64,000 nt of DNA from Adineta steineri (taxonomy: Eukaryota; Rotifera; Eurotatoria; Adinetida; Adinetidae), in assembly GCA_905250115.1 (NCBI GenBank), contig CAJNOI010000029.1, positions 372,001 through 436,000 of the forward strand. Reading direction: 5' to 3'. The translations under genes were made by a program, and so were the position numbers. How positions within the stretch are numbered: the first letter of the stretch is position 1; each line of letters begins with the position of its first letter. A model generated the notes under the pieces. It made no database searches and was not told the origin of the DNA. It saw only the letters and a program-made list of their open reading frames with translations. Shown here one piece after another: positions 44,393-58,207 of this stretch.

Positions 44393-47300
44393 TTAAACAG
44401 GTGCATTTCCCGTTAAGATTATTTTAGGTTCACAAAAAGGACCTATATTATTAGTATTTGATATACCGCGAACAGCAAATGCATAGTAACTATTAGATTG
44501 AAACTCTTTAAGAGTAACTGCCATTGGTAAACGCATGGAATCAACTTTACCAATCTAATACAAAAAAGAAAATATAATAAGAAATTTTATAAAATGATCT
44601 ATACCTTTTTCCAATCAGTTGTTGATGCTACTGAACTTTGTTTATACGCATAGATTTCATAATTTTTTATCGATTCTACTGGTGTTGATGGTAAATTCCA
44701 AGTTAATCGAACTGTTGTATTATCTTGTGCTATACTTAATTGTGGTCGTGCTATTGTATGATCACATTTTGGACATTCAGGTAATGGACGTAAAGGAAAT
44801 GTCTAAAATAGATTTATATTTTAATAATAAATAAAATTTCTATTTCTATTTAATAGATATTTTTTATTGTGTACATATAGTTAGTATAGTTTTTTTGGAT
44901 TAAAATAAAAATACATCTTTGTATATTTGGAAAAAATGAATTCTCATGCATGTAAATATTACAGAAAGGAGAAAGCATTAGTTGATTATGAGAAGCTATA
45001 TTAGCACTATAGTTTTGATTGCTAAATGAATATGTGATAAGCTGCTCTTCATTACTAAAAGTATATGAGATTGTTTATGTAATTCTATTGAATTAGAAAT
45101 CAGAAGATCGGGGTTGTCGCAGGCCGGAAGAGGTAATCTCTCCAATTCGCAAAATGTTCACGGTACTGTTGCAGAAGGTTTATTCAATGGTAAAATACGA
45201 CAGAAGTTATATAAAAAAAACTTCTGCTGATTTAATAATATGACACTATATCAACTCCTTCCATGTTACTAAGTTTTATACAAAACGGAGTCCAAAACAA
45301 ACTCAAAAATATCATAAGAGTTCCCTAAAATCTTTACAAATTTTTTGGAATTCTTATATTTTCTATTAGTAGTTAGTACTAATGCAATGGATATCTAGGA
45401 TATGTGTTGCTATTCTCAATAAAAACTATTACCTAAGTACATATAAAATTTAGTAGATATATTCACCACTCTAATAATTTCTTGAATTTACATTAAGATA
45501 TTGAAAATCTAACAGTAAATATATATAAAATATGTCCTTCATATGAATCTCCTCGTTGCATATAGACTCTAGTTAATTAAAGAGCCATCTTTTATTTTAT
45601 TTACCTGTCCAAGTGGAGTCATGGAATTTGAACGATTTGTTGGTTCTATAATAAATTTATAACATATATTATTTCGAAATTTATTATTAATAAAAACATA
45701 CGAATATTAGTAGTTACAGGTGTTGGAGTTGCAGGACTTTGTTGCTAAAAAAAAATATTAATATAAATATATGATCATACAGAGACAATAATATACGAAC
45801 TAGTTTAGTAGGTATGGATACTCCATTAGTATTATTATTATTATTGTCATCATCTTCTTCTGTTAAATCGACAATATCATGCGAAGTTGTTGGAAGTATT
45901 GATGGTTGAGGATTAGTTGCTGCAACTAATGTAGTCTTTTTAACTAATGCCGTTTTATTAGTTAATGTTGTAGTTGTTGCTGTTGACGTTGTTGTTAAAC
46001 AAGGTATTAATTGTTGTAATGATGGACCTGTCGTTCGAATTGGAGTAAGAAAACTATTGAAAGGACGTATAGATGTTGCTGGTGGACCTTTTGAATTTGG
46101 TGTAGAATGTTTTCCATTAATTTGCTTAAAATAGAAAATTAAAAAAATAAATAATTATTGTATCTTTTTAATACATACAAGCGTAGTTGGTCTTAAATTT
46201 TGTGGTGGTGGTGGTTGTTGTTGTATAGTTGATATATCAGTTTGTATTTGTGAATCATGTTGATTGATTTTAGTTGTTTGTTGTTCTCGATCAATTTTAC
46301 TTTTATATAATTGTTTTTGATAAAAATTCATTAAATCTTCATGTTGACGTTTTAATGTTTGTATAAGACGATTATTATTTAATGATCGATCTTGTTGTTG
46401 TTCTTGACGTGTTTGTCGTAACGCTTGTTCAAATTGAAGATATTCATTAGCCGATTGAGAATTTGATATAGTTTGATGGCATTGACAGGTGCATAATGGT
46501 GGATGAGTGTCAGATGTTGATGCTAAATATTGAAATTGTCAATATTAATATAAGAGCATTAAATTAATTGAAAATATAACTGAGAAAATCTATCGAGAAG
46601 TACAGAATATATTTTTGTCAATCGAGTCAAATTAGATTTCTGTTTCATTAAAAAATGTACATGTTTTTTCTTATTTGTAAAGTACCTAATATGTATGTTT
46701 AGAATATCAGATCGATCGAATATTAATTATAAAAATATCTGAAATAGAACATGTTTGACGATGTTTTTTCTATATCAGAGATTCATCATTATAGATATGT
46801 GAGATCAGATTTTAGTCTTAATTGTAGTAATAGATCTATTAGAAATTATTGTGTAACAATGTATAGTTTCTATTTGAACAACTATTTTGTTTCTTTTCAA
46901 GGCTGAATAATTATTTCTCCATTATAATGTCACTAGAGATGTATGGAACCAAAAATTAAAACATGATTGGTAAGAGGAAGAAAAATTGTAGTTAAATTTT
47001 CTATGTTTTTTAATGAAGTATGATATAAATCACATATCGACGAATTCAATAAAAAATTGGGTATTTAACAATATTTTTTGAATTAACTCCAATAATTTCT
47101 CTTTCGATTGGGACCGAGAGTAAGAAAACTTGATCCTGCACATCTCTATTCATCATACCTTCAATTTCTACAATATCTTCATCATTTTGTGATTGCGAAA
47201 GTATTGAAGATTGTTGTTGTTCATTTTCCATTGAGACTTCTTCATTTAAACTTTCAGTTCCATCATCCATATGTACTTCATTTGTCGTAGCCAGAGCTAG

Positions 47301-47863
47301 AAACAAAGCTAGATTTATTTATTTTCATATACAAAAAATTAGTTTTACATTCAGTATTTGTTGTATCAATACTTTGTTCATTATTATTGCCATCAATATA
47401 ATTCATAAGTGAATCAATTGTATTATGAATATCTGTTGAATTATTTGTTACACATTGAACAGAATTTTCTGTCTATACAATTGAAGAAGAAAAACGAAAA
47501 GTAAATATATTTATTTAATTTAATTTTTAATTGAACCTGATTTAATAAATCTTCATGAATTTGATTTATCATTTGTTCCAATAGATCACGAATAATTTCT
47601 TCAGTGCTTTCTTCAACAATCATTTGTTCAGTTTCATTATCAGGTATCATAACAAATGATCGTTCTTGTCGTGAAATTTCATTTTCTAATTTAATATCAT
47701 ATCTTATTGTATCAAAAATTGATTGTTCTTCTTTACAATTATTATCAATATTTAATGTTGTTGTACATAAAGATACATTTTTAGATGGAGGCTTTATATT
47801 TCTTGTTACAGTACTTTTACGTGCAATATGACGGTAAATATCTGGAATAATTGTAGTTGACAT
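44393..47863 (-). CDS. ATF7IP/MCAF/Windei-like chromatin cofactor
   Basis: Nine exons (47537-47863, 47349-47472, 47159-47296, 46179-46522, 45801-46124, 45702-45744, 45605-45645, 44605-44802, 44393-44554) join in frame to 566 aa. The C-terminus is a fibronectin type III domain with the ATF7IP signature: YEIYAYKQ, TDWKKIGKV, LPMAVTL, YYAFAVRG and GPFCEP. Upstream is an acidic SUMO-interaction motif, HDIVDLTEEDDD, as in ATF7IP. Residues around EYLQFEQALRQTRQEQQQ form a coiled coil, and the N-terminus is acidic and disordered. ATF7IP binds and stabilises the H3K9 methyltransferase SETDB1 in the nucleus; the coiled coil would be the expected SETDB1-binding part. At 566 aa it is much shorter than the vertebrate protein. 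Orthology is inferred from the FN3 and SIM. Confidence 0.75.
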
Positions 47864-48427
47864 TATAGTCTAAATAAATAAATTATTTTAATGTGTTTTC
47901 TATCTTCTATAATGAAATAATTTAATTTTTTAGTTGATTCTATCAGAAGACTGACTAGTGGAAGAATTCAATTCATTATCAATAATTTACAAAAAATAGT
48001 TTTATATGGAAATATGATATGAAGATAATTATACACGATTGAATTTCTTTGATAATAAGAATACATCAGTTCAAATTGATTGTCGTAAAGTTACTAATCG
48101 ACCATGTTTTTACAAAGAAATCCAAGTATAGTCAAAGATCAAAATAAAATATCTCTCATATTTCATTAGCAAATAATCTCTTGCAATATGAAGTAAAACG
48201 ATAGGATTTGTATGCTTACATTCATATTGTTAACCAAATTTAAACATATACTCCTTTATTCATAATAACCAAACGATCACTATTTTTTCTGAAAAAAAAA
48301 CAAATAGATAAAGATGATTATTTCCTATGTCAATATTATTAGATAGAATAAAATGATACACAAGAATAAAACACATGTAAAACGATTTTTATTTTGTCCG
48401 CTTTTTTTTTTAATACAAGATAAAGTT
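47864..48427. other. Intergenic, no gene seen
   Basis: Short AT-rich spacer between the ATF7IP-like start and the LPMO stop; probably contains the ATF7IP-like promoter. Confidence 0.45.
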
Positions 48428-49714
48428 TTAAATTTGAACGCAAGCACATAATGTCGGTGGACAATTTACAGCACATATTTGTAAACACCAATTTTCAATA
48501 CCAATTAATGGTTTAAGAACTTCATTAGTCGGATAACAACGAAATGTTTTATTTTTTTTATTAAAATGATTAATTAATTCATCCGATGATTGATATGGAT
48601 AAATAATATTCATAATTGTTGTTGTTGTTGTTGCTGATTCAGTCGTCGTAGGATAAGTAAATATCGGTATATATTCATTTTCAGAAGATATCATATTTGA
48701 ATCAAGAAATGGTAAAAGAAATAACGGTGTTTCTGTTGAAGTGCTTGTAGTAGATAAAGGTAATAATAAATTATTATTATTATTATTATCGTCTTTAGGA
48801 GCAATACTAATATCAGCACAACTGATAAAACGAAAATAATGAAATTTAAGATGATTAGATGAAAGTAAATTACTTATAAAATTCTTCTTGATGACCACAG
48901 CCAAGACATGATTTTCCTGTAACACCGTCTGTACCCCAACTATTTCCAGCATGATAACGCCATTGTAATACACAATGAGGACATTGCAAACCCGAAGGTA
49001 TATGAAGTCTATTGAAAATTAAATATAAAAATAAAATAAATTAAATTAGTTTTTACCTTAAAATAATCGAATCGATTCCTTCATTAACAGGATATTGTGT
49101 ACCAAAACCTTCGATAAAAAGTAAATTTTGATCTAAACATTCTTGTGTTAATTCGCTATTCGAATTCACTAATGAACATAAACGAAATTCCATAAATCCA
49201 ACATGATTAGCTGTTAACTAGAAGACAAGAAAAATTCTAAAAACAACATAAATTTTCCTATTTTATCTTACTAAAATTTTGACATCGATCAATGAATTCG
49301 GTTCATAATTTCGAACAATTATATTCGTCGCATATCTGCCACCTGCTTCATGATCTCGAGGACCCACATAAGAATCACCACAAACACCGCATTTGCCATC
49401 TGAATAACAAAATTAATACATAGAAGAATTTCTCATTTAATAGCTTACCATTTGCTTTTTGAATACTTAATCCACCACAATTTAATCCAACATCATCATA
49501 ATTAGCAGGAACATTAAAACCTAAATTTTAAAAAAAATATTCTAATAAGATCAAATTTTTTCGAAAAAAAAGAGAATTTACCATAACGCCATGCAGCATT
49601 TCGAGCCGGTGGATCTTCCATTCGTCCATGTCCATGGATGTGATGGAGAGAAATAATTGTAATAAACCAGTTGAATATTTCTCTATATAACAAATAAAAG
49701 TAAAAATATTTCAA
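48428..49714 (-). CDS. AA15 lytic polysaccharide monooxygenase, secreted
   Basis: Six exons (49582-49714, 49449-49520, 49272-49399, 49057-49217, 48874-49008, 48428-48821) sum to 1023 nt, 340 aa. After a hydrophobic leader (FNWFITIISLHHI) the mature chain should start at the copper-binding His of HGHGRMEDPPARN. NYDDVGLNCGG, GKCGVCGD and DHEAGGRYA (second His of the brace) follow, then CPHCVLQWRYHAGNSWG and QEEFYKCAD. These are the AA15 hallmarks known from insects and aquatic invertebrates; such enzymes oxidatively cleave chitin or cellulose. After the catalytic domain there is an Asn/Thr-rich linker and a Cys-containing tail of about 130 residues, not a domain I know. The first exon could begin elsewhere, since an acceptor-like ttatatag lies inside it. 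Confidence 0.85.
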
Positions 49715-52063
49715 TCAATTCTTCGTTTTTTTCAAATCTTCGAAATCATCTTACTTTCGCATGACTTTTCTATATTTTAAAAGCCTAGTATTTCTTGCAT
49801 ATAGACACAAGAGAAGATTTTTTTGCACTTAGTACATATTTTCTATTTGTTGCCTTTTATGTCTCGACACACAAAATAAACTCTGTCTATGTTGTCTATC
49901 TAATTAAAACAATAATCGATTCAAGGCCCGACGTTTTTGTTATATCTGGTTTCAACTTTCATCTAACAACTGATGAGTGTCTTCTTACTCTCGTACTAAA
50001 TGATTGTTGATTGAAGGACAGTTTACAGTTGATCTTAAGATGATACTATGTTTGATATGAATACATGTTAAAGAGAAAGAGGGAGAGAGAGACAGAAACA
50101 AAAGAGAATGTATATGAATAAGAAAGAGAATAAGTTCAATATAAATCCGAATAGTTGCTTTTGTTGTCTTTGGTCAACAATAGAAAGAAGTAATGCTGAT
50201 CCCTTTCGTTGTCGTCGTCTTCTTCTCTTAATTATGTATAAAAGTGATTAATACTGTCAAACATACAAACAACCAAGTGAAATTATTCTTTAAAATAAAT
50301 GCATAGTTTTTCTTTAACAACAAATCACTTACTTTTACTTTTTAGTATTTCGAACTAAAATTTTTCTTATAAAGATTCATTTCCAGTCACTTTCTTTTTT
50401 ACGTAAAGTAAGAAAAACGAAATAAATAATTATTTATTACCAATGATGATACTGCACAGATGGCAGACATTTGAGATATGTTGATTATGGGCGACATCAA
50501 TATTCTGTATGATAATTTTATCTTTCTTTTCAAAAGTGCGATGATCGTTTCTGTGTATAGAAAATTTACTATTGTATTGATTCCAGATTCTTAACATATG
50601 AAGAGATCACTTGAATGTAATACGAAACATGTTGATCTATTAAGTACAATTGATTTCGATTAAAAACAAGGTCAAGTGATTTGTTTTTATTGCCTTGAAT
50701 TGCATATATATATATCGAGTCAGATCGGAATCATTTCAAAAGATAGTTAAGATAACACTAAACTACATGATTCAGTTAATCATACATAGATTCTCTATAA
50801 TAGAATGTAGACGTGATATAAATAGCGGTTCACAAATCTTCAATGACATTTATTTGTATCTATAATTCTATAAATGATGATCATTCAGTATTAGTTAATG
50901 TAATTTTGAGTCATTTTTTCTATATCGTCTTAATTATTCTTTATAGAATTGCTAGCTATACAATAAGATAATCATCTTATATTGTCATTTCGAAATAGTT
51001 TAATAAAATCTGACAGCTATTACTGTATAAATAAGCACATAGATTTTATTATAATCTTATATCTAGAAAATAGCCAGTGGCATATAATTTACTTATATTA
51101 CACAATAGTCTTTAGATTAATAATCGTAATATAGAAGAAAGAAATGGAGAATAATACAACAAAAAAAAGCAATTTAGTTATTTTAAACGTCAAACTATCG
51201 TAATCATTTAGTTTGGCTCGATCGATACATATATTTCTAGAGCAAATATGTAATAGTGACTTCTTCTATGTTCTGTTTGTCTTCAATTAGTCTCCTTCTG
51301 TCATTATTATTCGCTACACAACATACTTTTTTTTAAATTGTAAAATGACATCGTTTGCTCTCATTACAAAATTCTTGATTATTAATCTTATTGACTAAAA
51401 AACTATAGCTTTTATTAATATTCAATCAGTTTTGCTTGATCAAATCATAGTTATACTATAAACCAAAAAAAAAGAAAAAAAAAGACAGAAATCTTCCATC
51501 ATGAATATTCAGTAAGGCTTTTTGTTTTTATTAATATGTATGTATATATTTATGTAATGAGCAAGAATTTTTTTTAAATAATTCATTTCATCTGCTTTGC
51601 GCAATTAGAACAGAAAAAAAATCAGTAAATATATTTTCTTTTCTCTGTTTTTTTTGTCTGGTACTTAACCAGGAAACACACGTTTAAAGAAGAAATGTAT
51701 AGTTCATGATACAAAAGAAAATCCTAGCTCTAAAAGAAGAAGAAGAAGAAGACATTAATATTTGTAAGAAAAAAAGAAATGCTTTTTGACAAGAGAAAAA
51801 AAAGAACATCAAAATTATTTCGTCACTATATATGTATATATGTATAATAAACGAGACAAGATATAGAATAATATAATCACGAACAGAATATAGAGATTGA
51901 ATGACATTGAAAAAAAAAGAAAATTTTGTGTTGTTTGATTATTATTATAACAGACAATGATCATAACGACTATAAAGATTAAATAATAATAATAAGAAAG
52001 AAAGAGAGAGAGAAAGAAATGCAATTAATGTTATTTTTGATTATTTTATAATCATCACTTATT
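49715..52063. other. Intergenic, no gene seen
   Basis: About 2.3 kb of AT-rich DNA with purine-rich runs near 50070-50130 and (GAA)n at 51735-51752. Probably the LPMO promoter on its left and the 3' flank of the tau-like gene on its right. Confidence 0.5.
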
Positions 52064-54746
52064 TTATGTGTCACCGTTATCATTTGTTTGCGATTCATTT
52101 GATTTTTCATCTTCTTTAAAACTTTCATCATTAACTGTTGCACTAGCACTTGCTTCATCGCCACCACCACCTGATGTTATTGTTTCTGGTTTACCAGAGT
52201 CTGTTTTTGGTTTAGCTTTATCTTTAAAATCGAGTTTTTTACTTTCAATCTGTAAGAAAATAAATAAATCAACATGAATTTATTAATTTTAAATAAAACA
52301 AAACAATTATGTATGTACTTTAACTGAGCCACCGCCTGGTTTATGATGAGCATTATCAAGCGAACCAACTTTTGATTTGGCATTCCAATTTAGCTTTTGA
52401 TTTGGAATCTAAGAGAATCACATTTAGCAATGATGAGCATTAGCTGCACTTACAAGAATTGAATTATGTAAAGGATGTGATCGTATCACATACGATTTCT
52501 GAGGATATATAAGGATACAAAAACTATTAATTTAGATATAAACATATCAACAATAGACGATGATTTTAGAAAGCATTGAAAGAAAAATAATCAAGAGATT
52601 TGTTTAGTTTTCATTTGAAGTCTTAATTTTATACTGATATTTTACCTTTACAGTACCACCAGCAGGTTTATGTGTTGCATTTTGAAGAGATCCAACTCTA
52701 GATGTAGCTGAATTCCATTGTGGTTTAGCAGCACTTGCCTACAAATATAGAAATAAATAAATAATAGAAATATCAAGAAAGACTATTTTCTTACTGTTGT
52801 TGTTCCTGCAGCACCATCAGCAGCAACTGAACGTCCTGCGCGTGATGTACTATCAGCTGTTGATGCACGATTTGCACTATTGGAACGTTTAGGAGCAACA
52901 CTAGTTGATGTACTAGGTGTTGTTGAAGGTCTTGAAGCTAAAGAAAAGAAATGATTTATTTGATATAAAAAAAAAAGATTAAAATCTTTACCTGTAGCAC
53001 GAGTTTGTGATGTTGGTCGTTCTTTAACAACTGTTGTTTTACTTGTCGATGCAGTTGTAGATCCACGTGATGCAGCTGTTGAATGTGATGAAGCACCAGT
53101 AGCAGTACTTGAAGTTGCTTTTGCTGGTGGTTTTGTTGATGGTTGTGGTGGTCGTGCGCTGACTTTTGTTGTTGAAGCTGTTGGAACAGTAGGTGATGAA
53201 GGACTACCTTCCGGTGCTGTGGAAAGTATTGTTGTTTGTTGATCAGATGGTGATGTTGAAGTGGGAGGTTTTGGAACTACTGAAGAACGTATTGGTTTTG
53301 TTACTGGTTTAACTGTTGAGCGCGATGCTGCCGTTCCCGTTGCTGCTGTTGTGGTCGAAGTAACAGGTGGTTTAGGTTTTGTTGCTGTCGATGCAGCTGA
53401 AGAAGGTTTAGGATGAACATCACGCTAGGAAAAGAAAGAATAAATTCATAGTTTGTTACACCGAAATAAGTTGTAATATTTACTGTTGGTTTTGAAGTTG
53501 CTGATGATTCGGGATTAGGAGACGTAGGTGTTACTTTTGATTTCGTAGAAGCTGTTGTTGTTGTTGTTGTTGTTGCACTTGCTGTAGGTGCTGAATGAAG
53601 CGTTTTACGAACTGTCGTTGATGGCTTTGTTTCAGTTGTTTTTGTTGCTGAAGTGGTTGGTTTATGCTCTGTACTTTTTGAAGTAGCAGCAGCAGCAGAA
53701 GCAGTTGGTTTGTGTTCTGTGCTTTTTGATGATGCAGCCGTAGTAGATTTATGTTCTGTACTTTTTGATGTTGTAGTAGCTGATGCCGATGATGGTTTTG
53801 ATTTTGCAGCGCTTGTTGGTCGTGCTGTACTAACAGCAGGTTTTTTTGCTGGGGATGTTGTTGGTACAGTTGTATTTAATTTTGGTGAGGTAACTGATGG
53901 TTTTTCTTCCGTTGAAGATCCCGATGGTTGTTGTTCTGTATTGAATGATGGTGGTGGTTGTCTCTCAGATGTTGGTGATGGTGAAGTAACTAAATCAACT
54001 TTTGCTGCTAATTCTTGTGCAGCATGATCAACTTCATTATATACGTCATTTAATAATTGTTGTTCTTGTTCAGGTGATTTTGGAGATAAAGGCACATTTT
54101 CATCATTATTTGTTGATTTCATATTAAATGCTGGATTATTAAAACTTGTTAAATTAATTTCTTGTTCTTGCTGATTTTTATTATCAGTTGGACCTTCGAA
54201 ATCAAAAAGATTTTCAGTTTTATTATTTTGTTGAGATGATGATATATCAGCAAATTGTTGAAATGGATCATTCGATGATGTGACATTTGTATTAGTAGAA
54301 TTTTCTGAAGGAGCAGGAGGAGCTTCAGGATCAAATTCAAGTAAAAGTGCATTTTGATTTGTAACACTACCATTTAAATACGATTGAGGATTTAAAGATG
54401 AATCTTCAGATTCTTCATTTTTATGTGTTGAAAATTCATGATGAGCAGCTAATATATATATCAAAAATATAAATATTGATTATATATTATCTTATTAATC
54501 TATACCTGTTCCATTTTCATTAGGATCTAATGGAAATAGATCATTTGTTAATGAAAATTCATTAGCATTATTGTTTTTATTACCATTTGTTTCATCATGA
54601 TGAATTTCTTGACCATTATGATTACCAAATGGATCAATATCATCTAATAAACGATGTTCATAAGGTTCACTTGGTTTTGATTTAGTCGATGGTGATTGTT
54701 GATCAAACGAAACAAGTGGATCATCAAGTAAATTATGATCCGACAT
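52064..54746 (-). CDS. MAP2/MAP4/tau-family microtubule-associated protein
   Basis: Seven exons (54506-54746, 53484-54448, 52992-53424, 52795-52937, 52646-52738, 52319-52408, 52064-52249) sum to 2151 nt, 716 aa. The C-terminus carries tau-type microtubule-binding repeats, about one per exon: SRVGSLQNATHKPAGGTVK, SKVGSLDNAHHKPGGGSVK, then the terminal half-repeat IESKKLDFKDKAKPKTDSG, matching the vertebrate pattern KxGSxxNxxHxPGGG. Before them is a long Thr/Ser/Ala/Lys/Pro-rich basic region with a repeated SKSTEHK unit, comparable to the tau proline-rich region. The N-terminus is acidic (LLDDPL, LLDDIDPFG, FDPEAPPAP). Expected role: binding and stabilising microtubules. Invertebrates usually have a single family member. 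Confidence 0.9.
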
Positions 54747-57700
54747 GAATAATCGTTCGAATCTTATATATAGATATATATATATATTAATCTATAAAAT
54801 AAAAATACATGATTAATTTTCAACAATAATGTCAGTTATGAATATTAGAATAATTCAACAAATGTACATACATCGATTTAATCAATAAAACATCTATAAA
54901 TATATATGACTAAAAACAGATGCTCAAATGTCAAGCATTATAACTATAATTAATAAAAGTATGGGATGATGACTACCTACATAAAAGACGAATCATGTGT
55001 CATGTACAACTACTGTTTTCTCTTTTTTTTTTATATATGACACTTAATTTATTTTCACACCTCTCTTGACCTTTTTTTTGAACATAAGTCGACACATGCT
55101 TGTTCATAGACACCTGTTGATACTCTATTATATGTACTTCTAATAGAAGAGAACTTTCTTTTATATAATGGATATATAATCTAAGGGGTTATAAATATAA
55201 ATGTACTATAGGATATAAAATTAATTAATAGAAAAATTATTGTTTTATGATAGAATTATTTTAAATTTCATGAGAAATTTATACAAACCTATAATTAAAA
55301 AAATATAAAATGACCTTGTTATTGATATATATATTAGATGTCTCGTTCGTTCGTTCGTTCGTTCGTTTGAACATCTATCAAAAGCGAACCGATGAATAGG
55401 CTATTTGATAGCCTTCTTCATAAACTAGTAAAAAAACAAATAGAAAATGATAACAAACGTTCGATTGTTATTGATCATTTCTATTCTTCACACAACTATG
55501 AAAAATAAGGGATCAAAATGTTTGTAATTGCATTTTATACTAAAAATATATAGACAAAATATTCGAAATATTTATATAGAAATAGAAGAAAATAGCTTAC
55601 CGAACTGTTAAGAAAACAAAAGTTTATTACTATGAAAGACTCGACAATAATAATTGTCTGAAAAAAAGTGAAGAGAAAATCTGTGTTTTCTTGTTTTTTT
55701 TTTCTCTGTTTGTCCTTCTTTTCCTTTCCTTTTACATTAATCAAGGATGATTCAGCGATACAACACAATGGTAGTATAAGTATGAAAACAAAAATTGCTT
55801 TCTCACTTGCCCGACTCATTTTTTTTTCTTCTCTCTCTCTCTCCGTCTTTCTTTACTTCACTCCATTGCTGCTGCCTCCGCCACCCTAGCAAATGTTTGA
55901 TCTACTATACTACGTACACTAACATATGAAAATGAGAAGAATAGAAGAAAAAAAAAAAGCAATGGCTACAACTCACGCAGAGAAAGCGAATGGAAACTCA
56001 TCATCTGATGATGAGGAGAGAAAAAAAAACGAGCGAACGTGATGCGATGAAAGAGTTCAAGATGAACTCTTCTCTTTTTCTTTTGCTAAATTAACCAAAC
56101 TGAAATTAAGTTAGCACATGGTCAATATCATTCAGTTTTCAGAGTGATCGAAGAAGTGTGCAAAGAACATAAATATATATATATATACATAAGAACACTG
56201 AAAACTAGCGACAGACACTATACGCTCTTGCTCCTTCATTGATTCAATCTATAGAATATATTAACATGATTTACAAAACATGAGACAAGGCTACTGACTA
56301 ATTTTTTTCTTCCCTCTCTCTCTCCCTCTCTATTCCTCTTTTTCCTTGTCTACTAAATAAAGAGCAAAAAAAAATCTCAAGAGAACTAGTTAATGATGAC
56401 ATCGATCGATAAACGAGAATATAAGTGAAATAAAATATTCCTTCTGTTGTTATATAAAGATGAATACAAAATGAAAAGAAATATATTCTCAATATGAACC
56501 AGATTTCCTTTTTATTTCTCTCATATAAATAATAAAAGATTTTACTTGCATTTTTTTTGTTATGTGAAATCTATATAGTACAACACTAAAGAAAGACAAA
56601 CGACATTAACCTATAAACGTGTATAGTAAACGAGAAAAATGGACCATTACTAGCTGACCACATTTCTTCTTTCGTCTGTATTTTATCCATTCATTGGTTG
56701 GTTGACAGTAGATGACGCCATGAGTTGGACCTTGTAATCTACCGGAATTGAACGCGAGGGAGAAAAAAAAAGGTGAACTTCCGTTAAACGACTACCGTGA
56801 GAGTTCACTTGACCGAGTTCATTTCAAACACAAAAATTATTTCTGCAATGTAATTTTGTACATGGTCGATCAAAAGACTTGTAACTGTACTTTATATGTG
56901 TAACTAATATGATATCAATGTTTATTAGAAAGAAAGAAAAAAAATATATTTATTTAAAATATAAAAATAAGCGTTAAAATTGTTATTACTTCTGCTGAAT
57001 AGATAAACAAAAGCCGACATTATTTTCTATGTGTTCTTTTTAAATAATTGATTTTTAGTTCAATCATTCTTTCGATTTATTGAACAGTAGAGTACAGGAT
57101 GTTTATCAGTAAGATGATCAAGATAAGCTTTGAATCGATATAAACATGATGAAATTGATTTTTAGGTGTAAATATAATGACTATTGATGACATCCATTAA
57201 TTGAAAGGCATGCTACACATTTCCTCTACTCAGATAAAACTTTAGGTTGAGATTTTCCCGGTTTACATACGTATTGAATCAACATGATCTTTCAATCGTT
57301 CTTGTAATAATGACATAACTGTTGTGTTTTGTTATCGATTACATCAACTACGAAAGAAAGATTTATATCGATTTCATTATGTGCATTAGGGATTCGATTT
57401 GGATAATACATTAATATTGGAATTTATTTGTTGCAAGTTCGTTTAAACACTCGATAATATGAAGATCATTAGTGTTAAAAAATATCGCTATTCGACAAAA
57501 AAACATTTTGATTAATTGATAATTTTTATCTTTTTTAGAACGAAATACTGTGTCTTAAAGTATCACTCGTTTTTACATTGTCTTTGCTTGATTATTACAA
57601 GACAAGAAAAATAATATCACACGACAGGTCAATATTTTATAATAAAGTCTCTTAAAAACCAAAGAAAAACAAGTCGTCTTCTGGTTTTTATAGTAATATT

Positions 57701-58207
57701 AATATATAAATTTCATATCATGGAACATTCATACATTAGATCAAGAGGAAGCCAATGTACAGAGTATGAAAAAATAATGATACCATAAAAAAGATTTTTG
57801 AAGTATGTTTGTTTAATCATACAATAAAAATAATTTTACGGTAAAGAAATATCTTCTTTTTCTCACTCGTTTCTACATGTGAAATGTTTTATAACACAAA
57901 ACTATTTATCTATATTTGTTTTCTTCTTTTATCTCGATAGCTGATGTAGAAGAAAAACATTCCTTAGTCTAAATATGAACAGTCTATAGTATGATATCTA
58001 TTACAATCATCAGTATATTCTATAAACAAGAATATAGTGTCGAATAGAATCTAAATATAGCATATGTTACTCTATGATATAATCAGCTTATATTCTTATT
58101 ATTATAAAATATAGATCCGGATAAGTTAATAATTTAAATATATTTTTATTATAAATATTCATATATACGTTCGAATTATTTTAAAATAGAGAAAAGAAAA
58201 AAATTGC
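54747..58207. other. Intergenic, no gene seen
   Basis: About 3.5 kb. Contains a (CGTT)n run near 55344-55367, pyrimidine tracts near 55830-55850 and 56310-56335, and no recognisable coding sequence. A potential donor (cttac at 55597-55601 on +, GTAAG on -) could mark an untranslated first exon of the tau-like gene, but this is weak. Confidence 0.45.
55344..55367. repeat. (CGTT)n microsatellite
   Basis: About six cgtt units in the upstream region of the tau-like gene. Confidence 0.9.

Noticed and set aside
45085-45130. GC-richer text in an ATF7IP-like intron as a possible tRNA or SINE
   Set aside because: No tRNA box A/B arrangement or cloverleaf could be drawn by eye.
53653-54027. Open frame on + rich in Val/Asp/Ala
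   Set aside because: Antisense shadow of the Thr/Ser/Ala-rich exon of the tau-like gene.
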